NCBI GenBank assembly: GCA_043228905.1
Contig: JBHGNT010000003.1
Location: 5,270,001-5,334,000 of the forward strand
Direction of reading: 5' to 3'
From: Azolla caroliniana
Taxonomy: Eukaryota > Polypodiophyta
DNA length: 64,000 nucleotides
In this document: piece after piece, positions 1-11,285 of the stretch
Layout: each line of letters opens with the position of its first letter
Numbering within the stretch: position 1 is the first letter of the stretch
Made by a program: the position numbers and the translations under genes
The notes under the pieces: generated by a model
The model's input: the letters and a program-made list of their open reading frames with translations, nothing else
What the model was told of the DNA's origin: nothing
Database searches by the model: none

Positions 1-221
1 CCATTTGGCATACATGTTGTGCGCCACTTGGCGTACAAAGTGCATGCCATTTGGCGGTCATCTAATGTGTCTAGTGCTCTAGAGTTCTTGAATAATAATA
101 ATATGAAAATGTATTTATTAATGAAAATGAGTTGGTGTAATGATTGAAGTGTAAGACCATTGTTTGAAGGTCACAAGTTCAAACCTTGATATTCACATTT
201 TGTGATTTCGATGTAACAATC
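1..221. other. Window edge, non-coding, unassigned
   Basis: There is no coding signal. The first 124 bases contain a short repeated word around CCATTTGGC/CACTTGGCG (three loose copies in the first 60 bases) and are AT-rich afterwards. A tRNA-like stretch (listed separately) lies just before the truncated Copia-1 coding region that begins near 222. I cannot assign the rest. Confidence 0.4.
125..195 (+). repeat. tRNA-like (SINE-type) Pol III promoter sequence
   Basis: The stretch around GTTGGTGTAATGATTGAAG resembles a Pol III A box, and AAGTTCAAACC about 40 bases later resembles a B box (consensus GGTTCRANNCC). Box order and spacing match tRNA-derived SINEs. No flanking duplication or 3' tail could be defined, because the Copia-1 fragment starts directly downstream. 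It could be a chance match or a SINE head. Confidence 0.3.
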
Positions 222-1880
222 AGAGCTAAGAAAGCCCTCATCTCTACAAATGAAAAGCTCCGCCGATCCATTCGTGAAAAGAACCCCGTAAGCCGATTCG
301 GCTACAACAATTATATGGCATACCATTACGCCTTTATGATGAACGTAGCAATAGTACGGGAGCCGGAAACCTTTTCCGAAGTCGCGAAGGACCCGTGATG
401 GATCGAAGCAATGAACGAGGAGATGTGTGCATTACGCAAGAACGAGACATGGGATCTCGTTCCCCCCTCACCGTACAAGAAGGCAATCGGTTGCAGATGG
501 ATCTACAAGGTGAAGTATAACGCCGATGGCTCCGTAAACTGCTACAAAGCTCGACTTGTAGTGAAAGGATACGCTCAGATGCATGACGTCGACTATGAAG
601 AGACCTTTGCCCCGGTGGCAAAGATGACGACGGTGCGGACCGTGATCGCACTTGCCATAGCAAAAGGGTGGCACCTCCACCAAATGGACTTCAAGAACAC
701 CCTTCTCCAAGGCGAATTAGAAGAGGAGGTTTTACATGATACAACCACCCGGCTTCAACTCGAGCACCCATCCGAAAGCTGTATGCCGACTCAAGAAACC
801 ACTCTATAGCCTCAAACAAGCACTGCGTGCTTGGCATTCGAAGATAACGCAATATCTTCATCAAATCGGCTTCCATATGTCAAAATCAGACAACTCCCTC
901 TACATATGAAGCTATTCCGCAAGTCCGATCGTCATCATCTTATATGTGGATGACCTAGTCATTGGAGTTGAGCATCTCGTCGAAATCAATAAGGTCAAAT
1001 CCCTCGTTTCCGACAAGTTCAAGATGACGGACATGAAGGAGCTCCACTACTTCCTTGGCATCGACGTAATTCGGACTTTGGATGGAATCATGATCTCTCA
1101 ATGTCACTACATCCTCTACTTGTTATACAAGTTCAGAATGGCTGACTGCAAATCAACGGCAACCCCGCTCGATCGCAATCTCAAACTAGATGCGAAATCC
1201 GACACCAAAGCGTGTGAGCCGACTCAGTATTGGCAACTCATCTAGCTCACGATCACACAATCCGATCTCAGTTATCCGGTTGGTCTCCTTAGCCAATTCA
1301 TGCAAACACCGCGTGATACTCACTTGGATTGCGCTAAGCGAGTTCTACGATACGTGAGCGGCACAATGGTTTGGGGCATCCTCTACAAGACCGCGATGCC
1401 AATACGACTCAAGGGGTACATAGACGCCGATTAGGCCGGCTACAAAGCCGATAGAAGATCAACCTCTGGATTTGTTTTCTCCATTGGCAGCAAGCAATAT
1501 CCTAGAGCAACATAAAGTAACCAATCATCGCACTTTCGAGCACAGAGGCGGAATACAGAGACGCGGTAGTGGTTGCATGTGAGGCCGTATGGCTCAAAAG
1601 GATACTCAAGGATCTGGGCGTACCCATCAAGGATCCGACTTCCCTTTACTTTGACAACATGAGTAGTATCTATTTGGCTCGGAACCCGGTGTTCCACGCA
1701 CAGACAAAGCACATCGAAGTACACTATCACTTCATTCGAGAGCGCGTTCTAGCTGGCGATGTCAACCTACAACACATTAGCACCAATCTTCAAATGACCG
1801 ACATCGTCACTAAAGCCTTAGGAGGCGACAAGCTATGGCAATTCATGACCGATCTCAGATTGACGATCCCTAACCTGCCA
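222..1880 (+). pseudogene. Copia-1 pol fragment (reverse transcriptase and RNase H), decayed
   Basis: This is the C-terminal half of a Ty1/Copia polyprotein in several frames. Seen in order: the pre-RT linker, the RT start (ETWDLVPPSPYKKAIGCRW at about 450-510), the region KARLVVKGYAQ, then QMDFKNTLLQGELEEEV. A frameshift follows near 735. The YVDD-type box is read at about 940-955 (codons for LYVDDLVIG straddle it), then the ELHYFLGI motif. RNase H is at about 1550-1880 and ends with HIEVHYHFIRERVLAG and DIVTKAL. At least four stops or frameshifts break it. The gag, protease and integrase portions are absent, so the copy is truncated at its 5' side near base 222. It is close in sequence to Copia-A (55417-56747), so the two belong to one family. 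Confidence 0.85.
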
Positions 1881-1882
1881 AG

Positions 1883-1894
1883 CTTGAGGGGGAG
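1883..1894 (+). other. Polypurine tract of Copia-1
   Basis: CTTGAGGGGGAG follows the RNase H end directly, the usual plus-strand primer position in plant Copia elements. The recognisable LTR start lies about 180 bases further on, so either the second purine stretch at 2059-2077 is the functional tract or the interval is an element-specific 3' region. Confidence 0.6.
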
Positions 1895-2077
1895 TACTGA
1901 AGACGCTACGCAATAACGCGCAAGCCAAAGCACAGACTTCAAAACTACGAACAACGCAAGCTGGAGCACAGATTTCGCAACTCTGCATAAATGCGAGTCG
2001 ACGCGGACTCCAGAACGCGAGTCGAAGCAGATTTCGGATACCATCTGAAACCGAACTGACTTGAGCTTGAGAGGACG

Positions 2078-2622
2078 TGTTGAGAATCTAGCTCAACTTG
2101 GTCTAGTGTGTGAAGTCACCTTGAGAGTGAATAGACACTCCAACAGTCAAGAGTCACCATTATGTCACCACTTTGTATTCTAGCATTTAGTATGGGTCAT
2201 AGAATCATAACTTATGAGCTTTCACATTCCCCATGCTCCATGAGTCTTGTAGTTAATCAAGAGATAAAGCACCCTCCTCCCACCTTGTATAGGTAACATT
2301 GAAGGGCATCGCCTTAGATATAGGTAGCTTCTTACATTAAGTTAGGCCGCAAGGCATTTTAAGTAGGCTCATCTTCTTTTACTTGATCGGAGGAAGACTC
2401 CCCGATGTGTGTATAAGTCTCCTTGTAGACTCTCTATGTAATAATCCTTCCTAACTAATGGGAAAGTAGCTTCATTTTGGGGAAAAAAAAAGCACCCTCC
2501 TCCCACCTTGTATAATGTTGAGTCTTTCTCCTTTGTTAATATACTTTACCTTGCGTAATCTTTGTGTCTTACTCCTTGTCTCTCTCACTCTCACTCTCAC
2601 TCTCTCTGATACACACACACAG
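2078..2622 (+). repeat. 3' LTR of Copia-1, interrupted and 3'-truncated
   Basis: It begins TGTTGAGAATCTAGCTCAAC and aligns by eye with the Copia-A 5' LTR at 24166-24632. Shared features are the start, the GGTCAAGAGTCAC-like stretch, CATAGAATCATA, the CACATTCCCC word and the TATA-proximal AAGCACCCTCCTC word. A 197-bp insertion lies inside it. The right end dissolves into a CT/CA-rich stretch at about 2580-2622, where the Copia-2 gag begins, so the LTR lacks its terminal CA. Confidence 0.65.
2292..2488 (+). mobile_element. Retroposed insertion with A-tail and 26-bp target duplication
   Basis: A 26-bp direct repeat (2266-2291 and 2489-2514, identical, starting AAAGCACCC and ending TTGTATA) brackets a 197-bp segment that ends GGGG followed by an A-run (2483-2491). 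The uninterrupted site is visible in the related LTR at about 24400, where the word occurs once. A long TSD plus a 3' A-run is the signature of LINE-machinery retroposition. I see no clear A or B box inside, so it may be a retroposed RNA or an unknown SINE. Confidence 0.65.
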
Positions 2623-3170
2623 TTGAAAATAGTGAGACTAAAGTATGTCGATGGGGAGAGCATTGTAGAGCAGATCAGTACCTTCATGGGATTGGTGAAT
2701 CAGTTAGCATTAGCGAAGTTCCCATTAGATGATGCTATGCAAGCCGCACTATTACTGTGTACTCTACCGGATAGTTGGAAAAAATTAATAGTGACACTCA
2801 ACACTTACTGTAAAGAAAACAACCTATCTTTACAGGTACTAAAAACAAGTATCTTAAATGAAGAGACAAGAAGAAAGGATAAAAGTGCCTTGTCTCAATC
2901 GGAAGTTAACGTGACCCAAGAACATAGTAGAGGAAGAAGAGAACACAGAAGTCAAGAAGATTGAGATAGGTTTTATGCAAGGTCAAAATCTAGAGGTAGA
3001 CCTACATGCTTCTATTGTGGGAAACCTGGTCACTTCCAAAAGAATTGTCGACACCTTAGAAATGACAAAGGCATGGCTGATGAGGTCTAACCCAGAAAAA
3101 GTTTTGAAGATAAAAACACCTCAGCCATTGCAACTAGTGAAGAAGAGATGTTATTTATCTATGAACAAGG
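2623..3170 (+). pseudogene. Copia-2 gag, 5'-truncated
   Basis: The reading begins in mid-Gag, directly against the Copia-1 LTR. It shows a UBN2/Copia-type Gag core (MGLVNQLALAKFPLDD, then LLLCTLPDSWKKLIVTL) at about 2640-2860 and a basic region. A CCHC zinc knuckle follows in another frame at about 2995-3045 (CFYCGKPGHFQKNC). A stop near 2962 separates the Gag core from the knuckle. The LTR, primer site and Gag N-terminus are missing. Gag would form the virus-like particle of the element; this copy cannot. Confidence 0.75.
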
Positions 3171-4650
3171 TAGCGTGAACCTTGCAAATGTTGAGTGCTC
3201 ATGGGTAGTGGATTATGGTGCTTCATTCCACTTAATTCCCAAAAGAGAATGTTTCTCATCTTACATAGTCGTTGACTATGGCTACGTAAGGATGAGAAAT
3301 GACAGTGAATGCAAGATTGTGGGCATAGGAACTGTGTGTTTGGTAACAACTACTGGCTGTAGGTTAACGTTGAGGGATGTACGCCATGTTCCAGATGTCA
3401 GATTGAATTTGATATCGGCTGGAAGGCTAGATGACGAAGGCTACAGTGGTGGCTTTCGAAATGGTACATGGAAGGGAACTTGATTGTGGCTCGAGCTCAA
3501 AAACAAAACACACTGTAAAGGGAGCTTGAGTTCTGTAAAAGGAGCTTGATTGCGGCTTGAGCTAAAAAACAGAACACATTGTATGTAATGCATGCCAAAT
3601 TGTGCCGAGATGAAGCCAATGTAGTGGGTGACTTAGATGGTGAGTTGTGGCATAAAAGGCTCGGGCACATGAGCGAAAGGGGAATGCATATCCTTGCTGA
3701 AAAGGATTTTCTACCAGAGGTGAAAGGAATACACCTTGAAAAATGTGTGGACTACTTGGCTGGAAAGCAAAATAGAACAACCCTTCACTCCAGATCTCCG
3801 ATGAGAAGAAAGCATGCCTTAGAACTGGTTCACTCAGATGTGTGTTATGTGGATGCCCCATCACACCGCGGTCGACAATACTTTGTCACATTTATTGATG
3901 ACTTCAAAAGAAAGGTGTGGGCTTATGTGTTGGTGTCTAAAGACCAAGTGTTGTTGTTCTTTAAAGAGTTTCACGCAAGGGTAGAAAGGGAACCTGGACA
4001 GCAGTTGAAGGCTGTCCGGACAAATAATGGCGGTGAGTATAGAGGCCAATTTGAGTCGTATTGCAAGACTCAAGGCATCAAACTTGACTATATGGTGCCG
4101 AAGACACTTGAGCTAAATGGTTTAGTAGAGAGAATGAACCGGACTATAATGGAAAGAGTAAGAAGCATATTGGCGCAGGCAAAACTGTCAAAGTCGTATT
4201 GGGCTGAGGCAATGTTGACGACGGTTTATCTCATAAACAGGTCTCCATTAGTGTCCCTGAAGGGGAATGTACCATAGAGGGTGTGGACAGGAAGAAATGT
4301 GTCTTATCATCTCTTAAAGGTGTTTGGATGCTTGGCCTATGTACTTGTTGCTAAGGATCAGAGGGCAAAGTTGGACAACAAGTACAAACCTTGTATATTC
4401 TTGGGATACTCAGAAGACGATTCGGGTATAGGATGTGGGATCTCCTTGATAAGAAGGTGATAAGAAGTCATGATGTTATATTCATGGAAGATAAGACAAT
4501 CGAAGGCTGGAAACTACAGAGACCAGAGTCATTTTCCCAATCGACTATTGTTATGGAGTCGATACTAGTCGATCTCACTCCCACACAACTAGTCAACAGA
4601 CAACAACCAGATGATGAAGCCGAACCTGAGTTGGCCGACACTCAATAGCA
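3148..4650 (+). pseudogene. Copia-2 protease and integrase, inactive
   Basis: The retropepsin region is at 3195-3450: the active-site triad reads DYG (VVDYGASFH) instead of D[ST]G, which should abolish activity, and DVRHVPDVRLNLIS follows. After a break at 3480-3580 the pre-integrase zinc domain appears (WHKRLGHMSERG, about 3647-3685); its CxxC half has lost a cysteine (CVDYLAGKQ). The integrase core retains the first D (HSDVC), but the second catalytic D is N (RTNNGGEY, about 4018-4041); the E in VERMNRT remains. A stop at 4275 and frame changes up to 4648 break the C-terminus. Confidence 0.8.
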
Positions 4651-4684
4651 AATTGATGCACATGAATCTGCCTCGAAAGATGAG

Positions 4685-5496
4685 TTGTTGGATGAAACTG
4701 AATTTGAGTCGGTCATTGAAGGAAGAAGATACCCACAAAGACAAAGGAAGGCCTCCTCTCGTTATCCAACCAGTCAATATATCCTCATGACTGATGAAGG
4801 GGAACCAAAATGCTATGAAGAGGCCATGACTGATGTACACAAGGATAAATGGTATAATGGCATGCAAGAGGAAATGGAGTCCTTGCATGAGAACCTCACC
4901 TATGAGCTAGTGGAGTTGCTTGATGGTAAGATGGCACTTAGAAACAAATGGGTCTACAAATTAAAGACTGGGGAAGACGGAAGTACACCCAGGTATAAGG
5001 CCCGCATTGTCGTGAAGGGTTTCCAACAAAAAAAAGGTGTTGATTTTGATGAGATTTTTGCTCCAGTTGTTAAGATGACCTCTATCTGGACTATTTTGAG
5101 TATGGTTGTGAGTATGAATTTGGAAATTGAACAGTTGGATGTTGAAACATCCTTCGTGCACGGTGAGTTGGAAGAGGAAATCTATATGCAACAACGGGAG
5201 GGCTTTGAGGTAAAAGGAAAAGAGAACCTCATATGTAGGTTGAGAAAAAGGTTGTATGGGCTAAAGCAAGCCCCACGACAATGGTATAAGAAATTTGAGT
5301 CCTTCATGTTGGAACATGGATTCCACAAAACACAAGCTGATCATTGTATATTTGTGAAAAGGTATGATGAAGGTGACTTTCTTATTCTTTTGTTGTATGT
5401 AGATGATATGTTGGTTGTTGGACAAGATTTTAAAAAGATTGCAAGCTTGAAGAAAGCTTTGAGCAAATCTTTTGCCATAAAAGAGTTAGGACCCGC
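4685..5496 (+). pseudogene. Copia-2 reverse transcriptase, truncated
   Basis: One open stretch covers the RT N-terminus to the palm: ALRNKWVYKLK, KARIVVKGFQQKKGVDFDEIF, the second catalytic region, RLYGLKQAPRQWYKKF and the catalytic box LLYVDDMLVV at about 5392-5420. It ends after IKELGPA at 5496, where a telomere-like motif replaces the expected continuation. RNase H is absent. The sequence style (RYPTSQYILMTDEGEP, VKRYDEGDFLILLLYVDDM) is that of Tnt1-like Copia elements, a family judgement made without a search. Confidence 0.8.
5341..5416 (+). repeat. 76-bp direct duplication, copy 1 (inside RT)
   Basis: These 76 bases are repeated without visible change at 5534-5609. This copy lies in its normal place around the YVDD box of Copia-2. 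Confidence 0.9.
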
Positions 5497-5515
5497 AAAC
5501 CCTAAACCCTAAACC
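5497..5515 (+). repeat. Interstitial telomere-like motif
   Basis: AAACCCTAAACCCTAAACC is about 2.7 units of the plant telomere repeat CCCTAAA. It begins exactly where Copia-2 RT homology stops, and 18 bases of filler (5516-5533) separate it from the duplicated RT segment. It is far too short to be a chromosome end. The likely origin is filler added during break repair. Confidence 0.7.
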
Positions 5516-5533
5516 ATGACTCTCCCCCTTCGC

Positions 5534-5609
5534 TCATTGTATATTTGTGAAAAGGTATGATGAAGGTGACTTTCTTATTCTTTTGTTGTATGTAGATGAT
5601 ATGTTGGTT
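5534..5609 (+). repeat. 76-bp direct duplication, copy 2
   Basis: Identical to 5341-5416, but followed by unrelated DNA (TGTTATGTAGATAG...). Together with the telomere-like motif it marks a repaired break. Confidence 0.9.
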
Positions 5610-6349
5610 TGTTATGTAGATAGTCCCTCCTTTTCGGGGGAGTCAGCCGAAAAGTTGACTCGAGAGTTGGCTGGCCGAAATTGGTTGGGAAGCCGACTTC
5701 GAAATCGGTTGAGAAGCCGAAACGTGTCGGTTGGCCGAAATCGGTCGAAAACCGAAATGGTATTTCGGTCGAATGGGAGTCGGCCTAATAGAACTTCGAA
5801 CAAACATATACATATATATATGTATTAGAGATGAACTAGTATATATAGTAAGAGTAAAACTAGCTACGCTTGTATGTGGGATAACTCACTGCGAGTAAAA
5901 ACAGTGAGAAAAAGCGCGAAGGTATACTTAAGTGAAAAGGCGAGTGCGTGAGTTATATAAGAATATATATTGCAAGAGAAGAGTGAGCTATCATAGTAGT
6001 GGTTGTGAGAGTGACATAACTTGAAAGCTGAGTGTGAGAGGAAGAACGAACAGTGCAACAGAAAGGAAGAGTGACAAAAACAGAGAAGTTTTGGAAGCTT
6101 CAAAAGGGATAGATACCTACGAGTTACGGTTTGGTGCACTCGGCTGAAATTGTGGTTTCAGAGTACACTCAGACCAGATCAAGTTCTATCATTTAGTGAT
6201 GGTATTTTGTCTTACTTCATACTGGAAATTTCTGTTCCGTGTTTTTTCCCTGAAATTAGGGTTTTTCACATAAATCATGTGCTACTCGTTCTATTTCTGT
6301 GTGTCTCTAAGTTTATTTGTAAGTTTTTTCTAAGTGAAATCATTTCATA
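5610..6349 (+). repeat. Probable Copia LTR and leader remnant
   Basis: This starts TGTTATGTAGATAG and contains a block at 5640-5790 made of variants of GCCGAAA/CGGTTG. TATA-like AT stretches follow (5810-5850, 5950-5970), then at about 6152-6163 the word TGGTTTCAGAGT, which resembles the plant Copia primer site TGGTATCAGAGC. Bases 6190-6345 have the T-rich texture with TTTTTTCCCTGAAATTAGGG that I associate with Tnt1-like leaders. No matching second LTR is in the window and the ends are uncertain. The LRR-Roc pseudogene starts at once afterwards. Confidence 0.35.
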
Positions 6350-8515
6350 ATGGACCCTGACATTGAGGTGCAGCTGTGGAGGAACCGGTGCACTTTCATG
6401 TTGGGATCAGATTTGAAGTGAGTGCCCGCAACATCCATGTCATTGTTCATCTGTGGGGATCCATCTACAGGCAAAACATGACACAATCTTAAATATTGAA
6501 AACCTCACAAGCTAGATTGATGAGGATAAACACTAACACTTTCAATTCATTTGTTTTGGCGCAGGAAAGACTACCCTTGTATCTACCATGCGCTCCACGT
6601 ATGGGCACAAGAGAGATAGGCTGAGAGCCCTATTTACCGAAGGGCGTATACAAGGAATCGAGGTCCAAGCCATCAAAAGAGAGGGAATCTGAGTGTCTAT
6701 GTGGGACATGGCAGGCCAATCAAAGTTTCATGCATTCCATGATTGTATGTTCCCCGACATAGGCACAAGCTCTTATCAGATTCCATCCATGCTCATGTTG
6801 GTCTAGAGTCCGATGGAGAGTGAAAGTAGCGATAGAGGAGCAAGGAAAATAGACGTGGACTTCGAAGCAAGCTTCAGGTACTGGCTCAAGTTCCTCACCT
6901 CCAAAAGTCACTTGAGCAGACGAAATGGAGCTTGTCTCAAGCTCTCTCTCACCTTCCATTGATTCACTTTGATCAGATTTTAAAGGGGTTATTGACATTG
7001 TCGACCCTCCATTTGATGTGGATTCAAGAAACAAGGATTCTGTAAAAGTTGTAGCAAAATGAATCTTCTCCATTGCCAAAGAGTTGGTTCAAGGTATTGG
7101 CCGTGTGCCCACACCTGCACACACAAGGAAGCGAACATCTCCCCTATTCAATATTTGTGGTTTTCTAAGTGCACAAAATCAAACTATGTGATAGATGTGT
7201 TGGTTCGAGCTCAAAATAATACTCAAGAAAACACTCTAAGTACCTTAGTTTTTGTGCAAAAGCGTATCGTCAATACCTTAATTACAATATGTGCACAACC
7301 TATAGGTGTCCAAGGTGTTAATTTGATCCAGAGTGTAATCCGGCCCGATTAGTTACGTTCTCCATGAAGGACGTTAGATACAGAAGATCAATGCATGGAA
7401 ATAACTTATTTGAAGGAACAACTATTAAACAAACTTGAGCAAGGCGAGCATGAATTTTTTGATTGAAAACTGACCAGGCATATGCATGTTTCTCTCACAA
7501 GTGCTTTAATTGAGCTCTTAAGCTCAGAGTTTTATGGGGAGGTCCTCAATTCATGCAAACAACGGTTTGAGGTGGAGTTAGGGGATGCATTGTTGGAGAA
7601 TGATGAATTCAATTTATCTAGGCAATATCAAAGTCGTGAAAATGTTATTACAACTAGTCTTGAAAATGATTTGATACAAGGTCAAACATCTAAACACACA
7701 GTGAAAGAACAATCTAGTAAGTTTATGGTAAGGCCAAATTTAAATTTACATCGTAAGGTGGATGCCCCTCTTGAAGAGGTCCTAAAGCTATAACATAAGG
7801 TGTATCAAATGACCAAGAAGCTAAGGGAAGTACATAAAGAACTTCAATATATGAGGAAAGATGTTATGAGTAAGGTTGAGAAATCTATAGGCAAGCTATT
7901 GATGATGGCTCTAGAGAATGAGACAAAGAAACAACTCCCACACACTGCTTTCCTTACAACTAAATCTCACAACTCAAAGATGGGAAAACTTTTGAGATGG
8001 GTGGCTCAACTTTTGGGAGAGGAGTTTGTGAGAATCCAATTGTATCGTGAGGATAAAAATTTGCCACACCTGGTGGAGAACCAACCTGGTATCACCCTCA
8101 CCTCTTTGTTTGTGTCTCATTCATAGACTCTAAATAAAGCTCTTCCATATATCAATTGTTTCTTTCGTGTTTGGACTATAGCTACTAGACTTGGTATTTC
8201 CTCTATGGCTCCCCTTGCAACCTCTTTGAATCCTCATTGGACACATCACCTCAAACTAGCAAAACAATACCCTATAATACAATGTACTTCGAAATCCAAA
8301 AAATATATATAATTTAAGTATCCTAGAGTGTGCATCCAAAGAGTTGCAAAAGTGCTTGGCATTTATATTGGTGGGGAGGGTTGACAGACCAAAACACAGC
8401 TGCGAAGTTCTATCTTATGCGTACAATATGTTATGTAATTGACGGGAGTACTCAAATTGCATGGTTATGGAAGACACATTGTGAGGGAAAAACTCCCTTT
8501 CAGCTAGGCTAAATT
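6350..8515 (+). pseudogene. LRR-Roc-COR (TORNADO1-like) pseudogene, 5'-truncated
   Basis: This is a degraded paralogue of the minus-strand gene at 11783-17267. It starts at the last 35 or so residues of the N-terminal LRR module (MDPDIEVQLWRNR aligns with MNPAIQAQLWRNQ). A stop follows, then the P-loop (ICGDPSTG) at 6448-6470. The intron at 6471-6564 begins GC and ends AG, and exon 2 resumes KTTLVSTM. The G3 box at about 6700-6715 reads WDMAGQ, the classical form, although stops and frameshifts flank it. Later blocks match the gene: NYVIDVLVRAQNNT (about 7180), the region at 7500-7790, a coiled coil from 7800 and the C-terminal block at 8450-8515 ending PFQLG then a stop. That stop is the natural family C-terminus. 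About eight disruptions are visible. Confidence 0.85.
6471..6564 (+). other. Conserved GC-AG intron in the pseudogene P-loop
   Basis: The 94-bp interval starts GCAAAACATG and ends TTGGCGCAG. Removing it joins the first G of the P-loop glycine codon to GA of exon 2 and restores a perfect G-K-T-T. The intron of the intact gene (97 bp) sits at the same codon phase and also has a GC donor. Confidence 0.8.
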
Positions 8516-11285
8516 ATATCTTGCTATGTGGGTTTGAATAGATAACATTTTCTGCGACTACCAAAATTTATTGTAAACTAATATATATTCCTTATCTCAA
8601 ACCTAGATGGACTTTTGAACTTAACAAACAATAGCTCCATTTTATAACAGATATTATCAAGCTATATTGCACAGTTCATATTTCTTTCTTTCGATCAAAG
8701 TTCAATAGCCTTTGACTTAAGCATAATCTTCCTCTCCTCACGTGAATAATTATCTTCATACGAAATTAATTAATTCCAGAATATAATTTAATCAATCTTG
8801 TTTTCCAGCTAAATGTTATACAAAACCACACAAATGAGCAAAGCATGATTCAATCAGTTAGGGATGAACAAGAAGGCCCACAAAACGTTGGATCAGCTAC
8901 GTTATGAACCATTCAAAACTATTTTATCACTGAATGTACCTCGAGGTAGCTTAAAGAGTTCTGTGATTAAAAATTCAAATGTTCGGATATTTTCAATTAG
9001 TTAGCTTTTCTCGTTGAATTGAAGGTAATATTTCTAGTTAGATAGAGAAGCAATAGACAATTTGCTAGTATAAATTCTATATCAAATCATGCTTAACGAT
9101 AATTTAAAGAATTTCATGCTTGATTGTCAAATAAAATATAATATTAGGGCAGCAAACAAACATAGGTCGAGATTGAAAATATGAGATTTGTATATCATTG
9201 TTTGTTTAATCAACACCTTTGTTTCTAGTGTTTCTAGAATACAGACATGGGTCAAGAGTATAGAAGCAATTAGAGAAGAAGCCAAAGTCCTTACTAATAT
9301 CTCATTACTCCTATCTTGTAGCCCTCTTTGATCATCTCCCCAATCCCATATACATTCAGAGAAGCATCTTATCCGAGTCCTGTGCTGCAAAGGCAAGATA
9401 AAATATGGAATAAGTTAATGACAAGACATTCCGTTACAAGTAAAAGTTGCAGATCGATTGAAGATTCCCAAACTGAAACAATCCCTTTATAAGCTAGAAA
9501 GTACTTTTTCTGAATATCATTAAAAAAACTGCATACAGGCTTCCTGTGCTGGCTAAATCACCATACAATGCAATCAGGAAACTAGAAATGTTATGTTGAG
9601 TATCTTATGAGGGAAATTTATAAAGTCAACTTCACTATGTGAAGTGCATGCATTTTCATATAGTAGAGCCTGATTGCCATGTTTTCCAAGTTAGCCAGCT
9701 ATTGTAAGAGAGTTTTTTCACATAGCCTAGATCAGCTTACAGTCAAGTGCAGGTGATTTCTCTAATTTGAAAAGTTGAACCTTTGTATGTATTTGTTAGA
9801 AAAATCAAAAAGCATAAAATGAAATTCACAATCAAGAAGGATACAATGAAATCCACAATTAAAGAGAGCTCATATTAAAACAATCAAGTTGTCATGTATA
9901 TGTGTATACATCTTTTCCAATAAACTTGAGAGAGTGAATTTAATTTTTGCTGGATAAGCCATTGATACTCTAATCACGTAAAGCATTTCTTTTTGTTCTT
10001 CTGTCGGTTCTATTTTCGAAAGGTTTTCTAATTATTTTTTCTTTTACAGGCAGTTACTAATCCGACCCAAATTTCTTCTCCTTCTTTGTTCTACACCTTC
10101 CAATTGCATGTGCATCAATCACTAGAACTAACGAAATGCACAAACATATACAAAGAAGAGTTTAAAGAATCCTTATTTTTAGGAAAGAAACTTGCCTACA
10201 GAAGGTGTATTTTGGTTCCTTTCTGAGAGGGAGATTGCAAAGACCTCAGCATCGGCAGCCATTCCACACCTGATTCGTCGCCTTACACTCAAAATCCTGT
10301 GTTTTTCCTGCTACACCAAATGCTCAAGACGCCTAAAACACAATAACGCAAAAGGTAGTTGAGAGAGAAAGAGAAGAATATAATAAAAATATGTCCCCTT
10401 CAACAAGGGTATGACAGGAAAGATTAAGAAGACAAGATCCTACTTTTATCAAAATGAACGGAAGAAGAAGAAGGTTTTTCTTCCTCCGCCACCATTCTCC
10501 CAACTTTTCAAGCCGATCTCTACAATCTGATACATAGCTAGCTCATTTACTGAAGGAACTCTGCGTGTGGATGGATGCAGAGACTGCAGATTTCTCTTCC
10601 TCTTTCTCCGCCACCATTGTTCCAGCTTTTCAAGCCGAGCTGACCAATCTTATACATAGCTCATTTACTGAAGTGTCTCTATATGTGGATGGATGCAGAG
10701 ATTCTCTGGTATTTCAGGAACAAAAGAAACATTGGAGGAGGAGGATGCAGAGAAGAAGTGATTGCGTAAGAAGAGAGAAACGAGAGGGTCCATGTCAGGG
10801 CTACATATAGCTAACATAAGATGCTCCTCTGTTTCTTTTGGTAAGAAATCCCCGTTTCCTGCTAATGTTTCTTCTCGTAGGACAGTGGACTCAATCCTAC
10901 ACCGAGCTGTTAAACCGTTTCTAAACAGTTTGGCGTTTCAGCTCGGCTTGGATTAGGTTTGAGTTTCCTAGACCGGTTTTGAGCTGGTGAGCTTGCAAAA
11001 TCTCTGATTAGGAGATATGATTTCATTTGAGAGAATGATGTGTGATCAATGCAACATACCTAGAAGAGACAAAGTTATTAACAAAAACACATTGTCCACT
11101 TAATTCAAATACACAAATAACCTTGATTAATAATGTATTTAAAACGAGCCGATTATTCTTAGTTGGAAAAGCCCATCTAGGTTAGATGAAGGAATATGCA
11201 AAAGTTTACAATAATTTTTCAAAGTAGGCCTTTCAAACCAACGAGAAAATGTCATCTATTCAAACCCACATAGCAAGATATAGTT
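8516..11285. other. Intergenic, mostly AT-rich and unassigned
   Basis: No long coding frame or element is recognisable. Two short stretches on the minus strand could form a spliced reading. The first is 10262-10200 (ATG start, 21 codons, then a GT donor). The second is 9384-9295 (AG acceptor, 30 codons, then GTAAGG). Joined in frame they read through a Trp/Asp-rich segment, CIWDWGDDQRGL. Nothing further could be chained with confidence, so this stays tentative. An imperfect 107-bp tandem duplication lies at 10480-10703, just upstream of that possible start. Confidence 0.3.
10480..10703. repeat. Imperfect tandem duplication (about 107-bp units)
   Basis: Unit 1 (about 10480-10586) and unit 2 (about 10596-10703) share CTCCGCCACCATT, CTTTTCAAGCCGA, TACATAGCTCATTTACTGAA and GTGGATGGATGCAGAGA in the same order, with scattered differences and small indels. 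Confidence 0.7.

Noticed and set aside
2515-2622. Signal-like hydrophobic N-terminus (LLSLTLTLTLS) of the frame at 2515-2964
   Set aside because: It is a CT microsatellite of the Copia-1 LTR joined to a truncated gag, not a secreted protein.
5497-5515. Chromosome end or large interstitial telomere array
   Set aside because: Fewer than three repeat units; better explained as repair filler.
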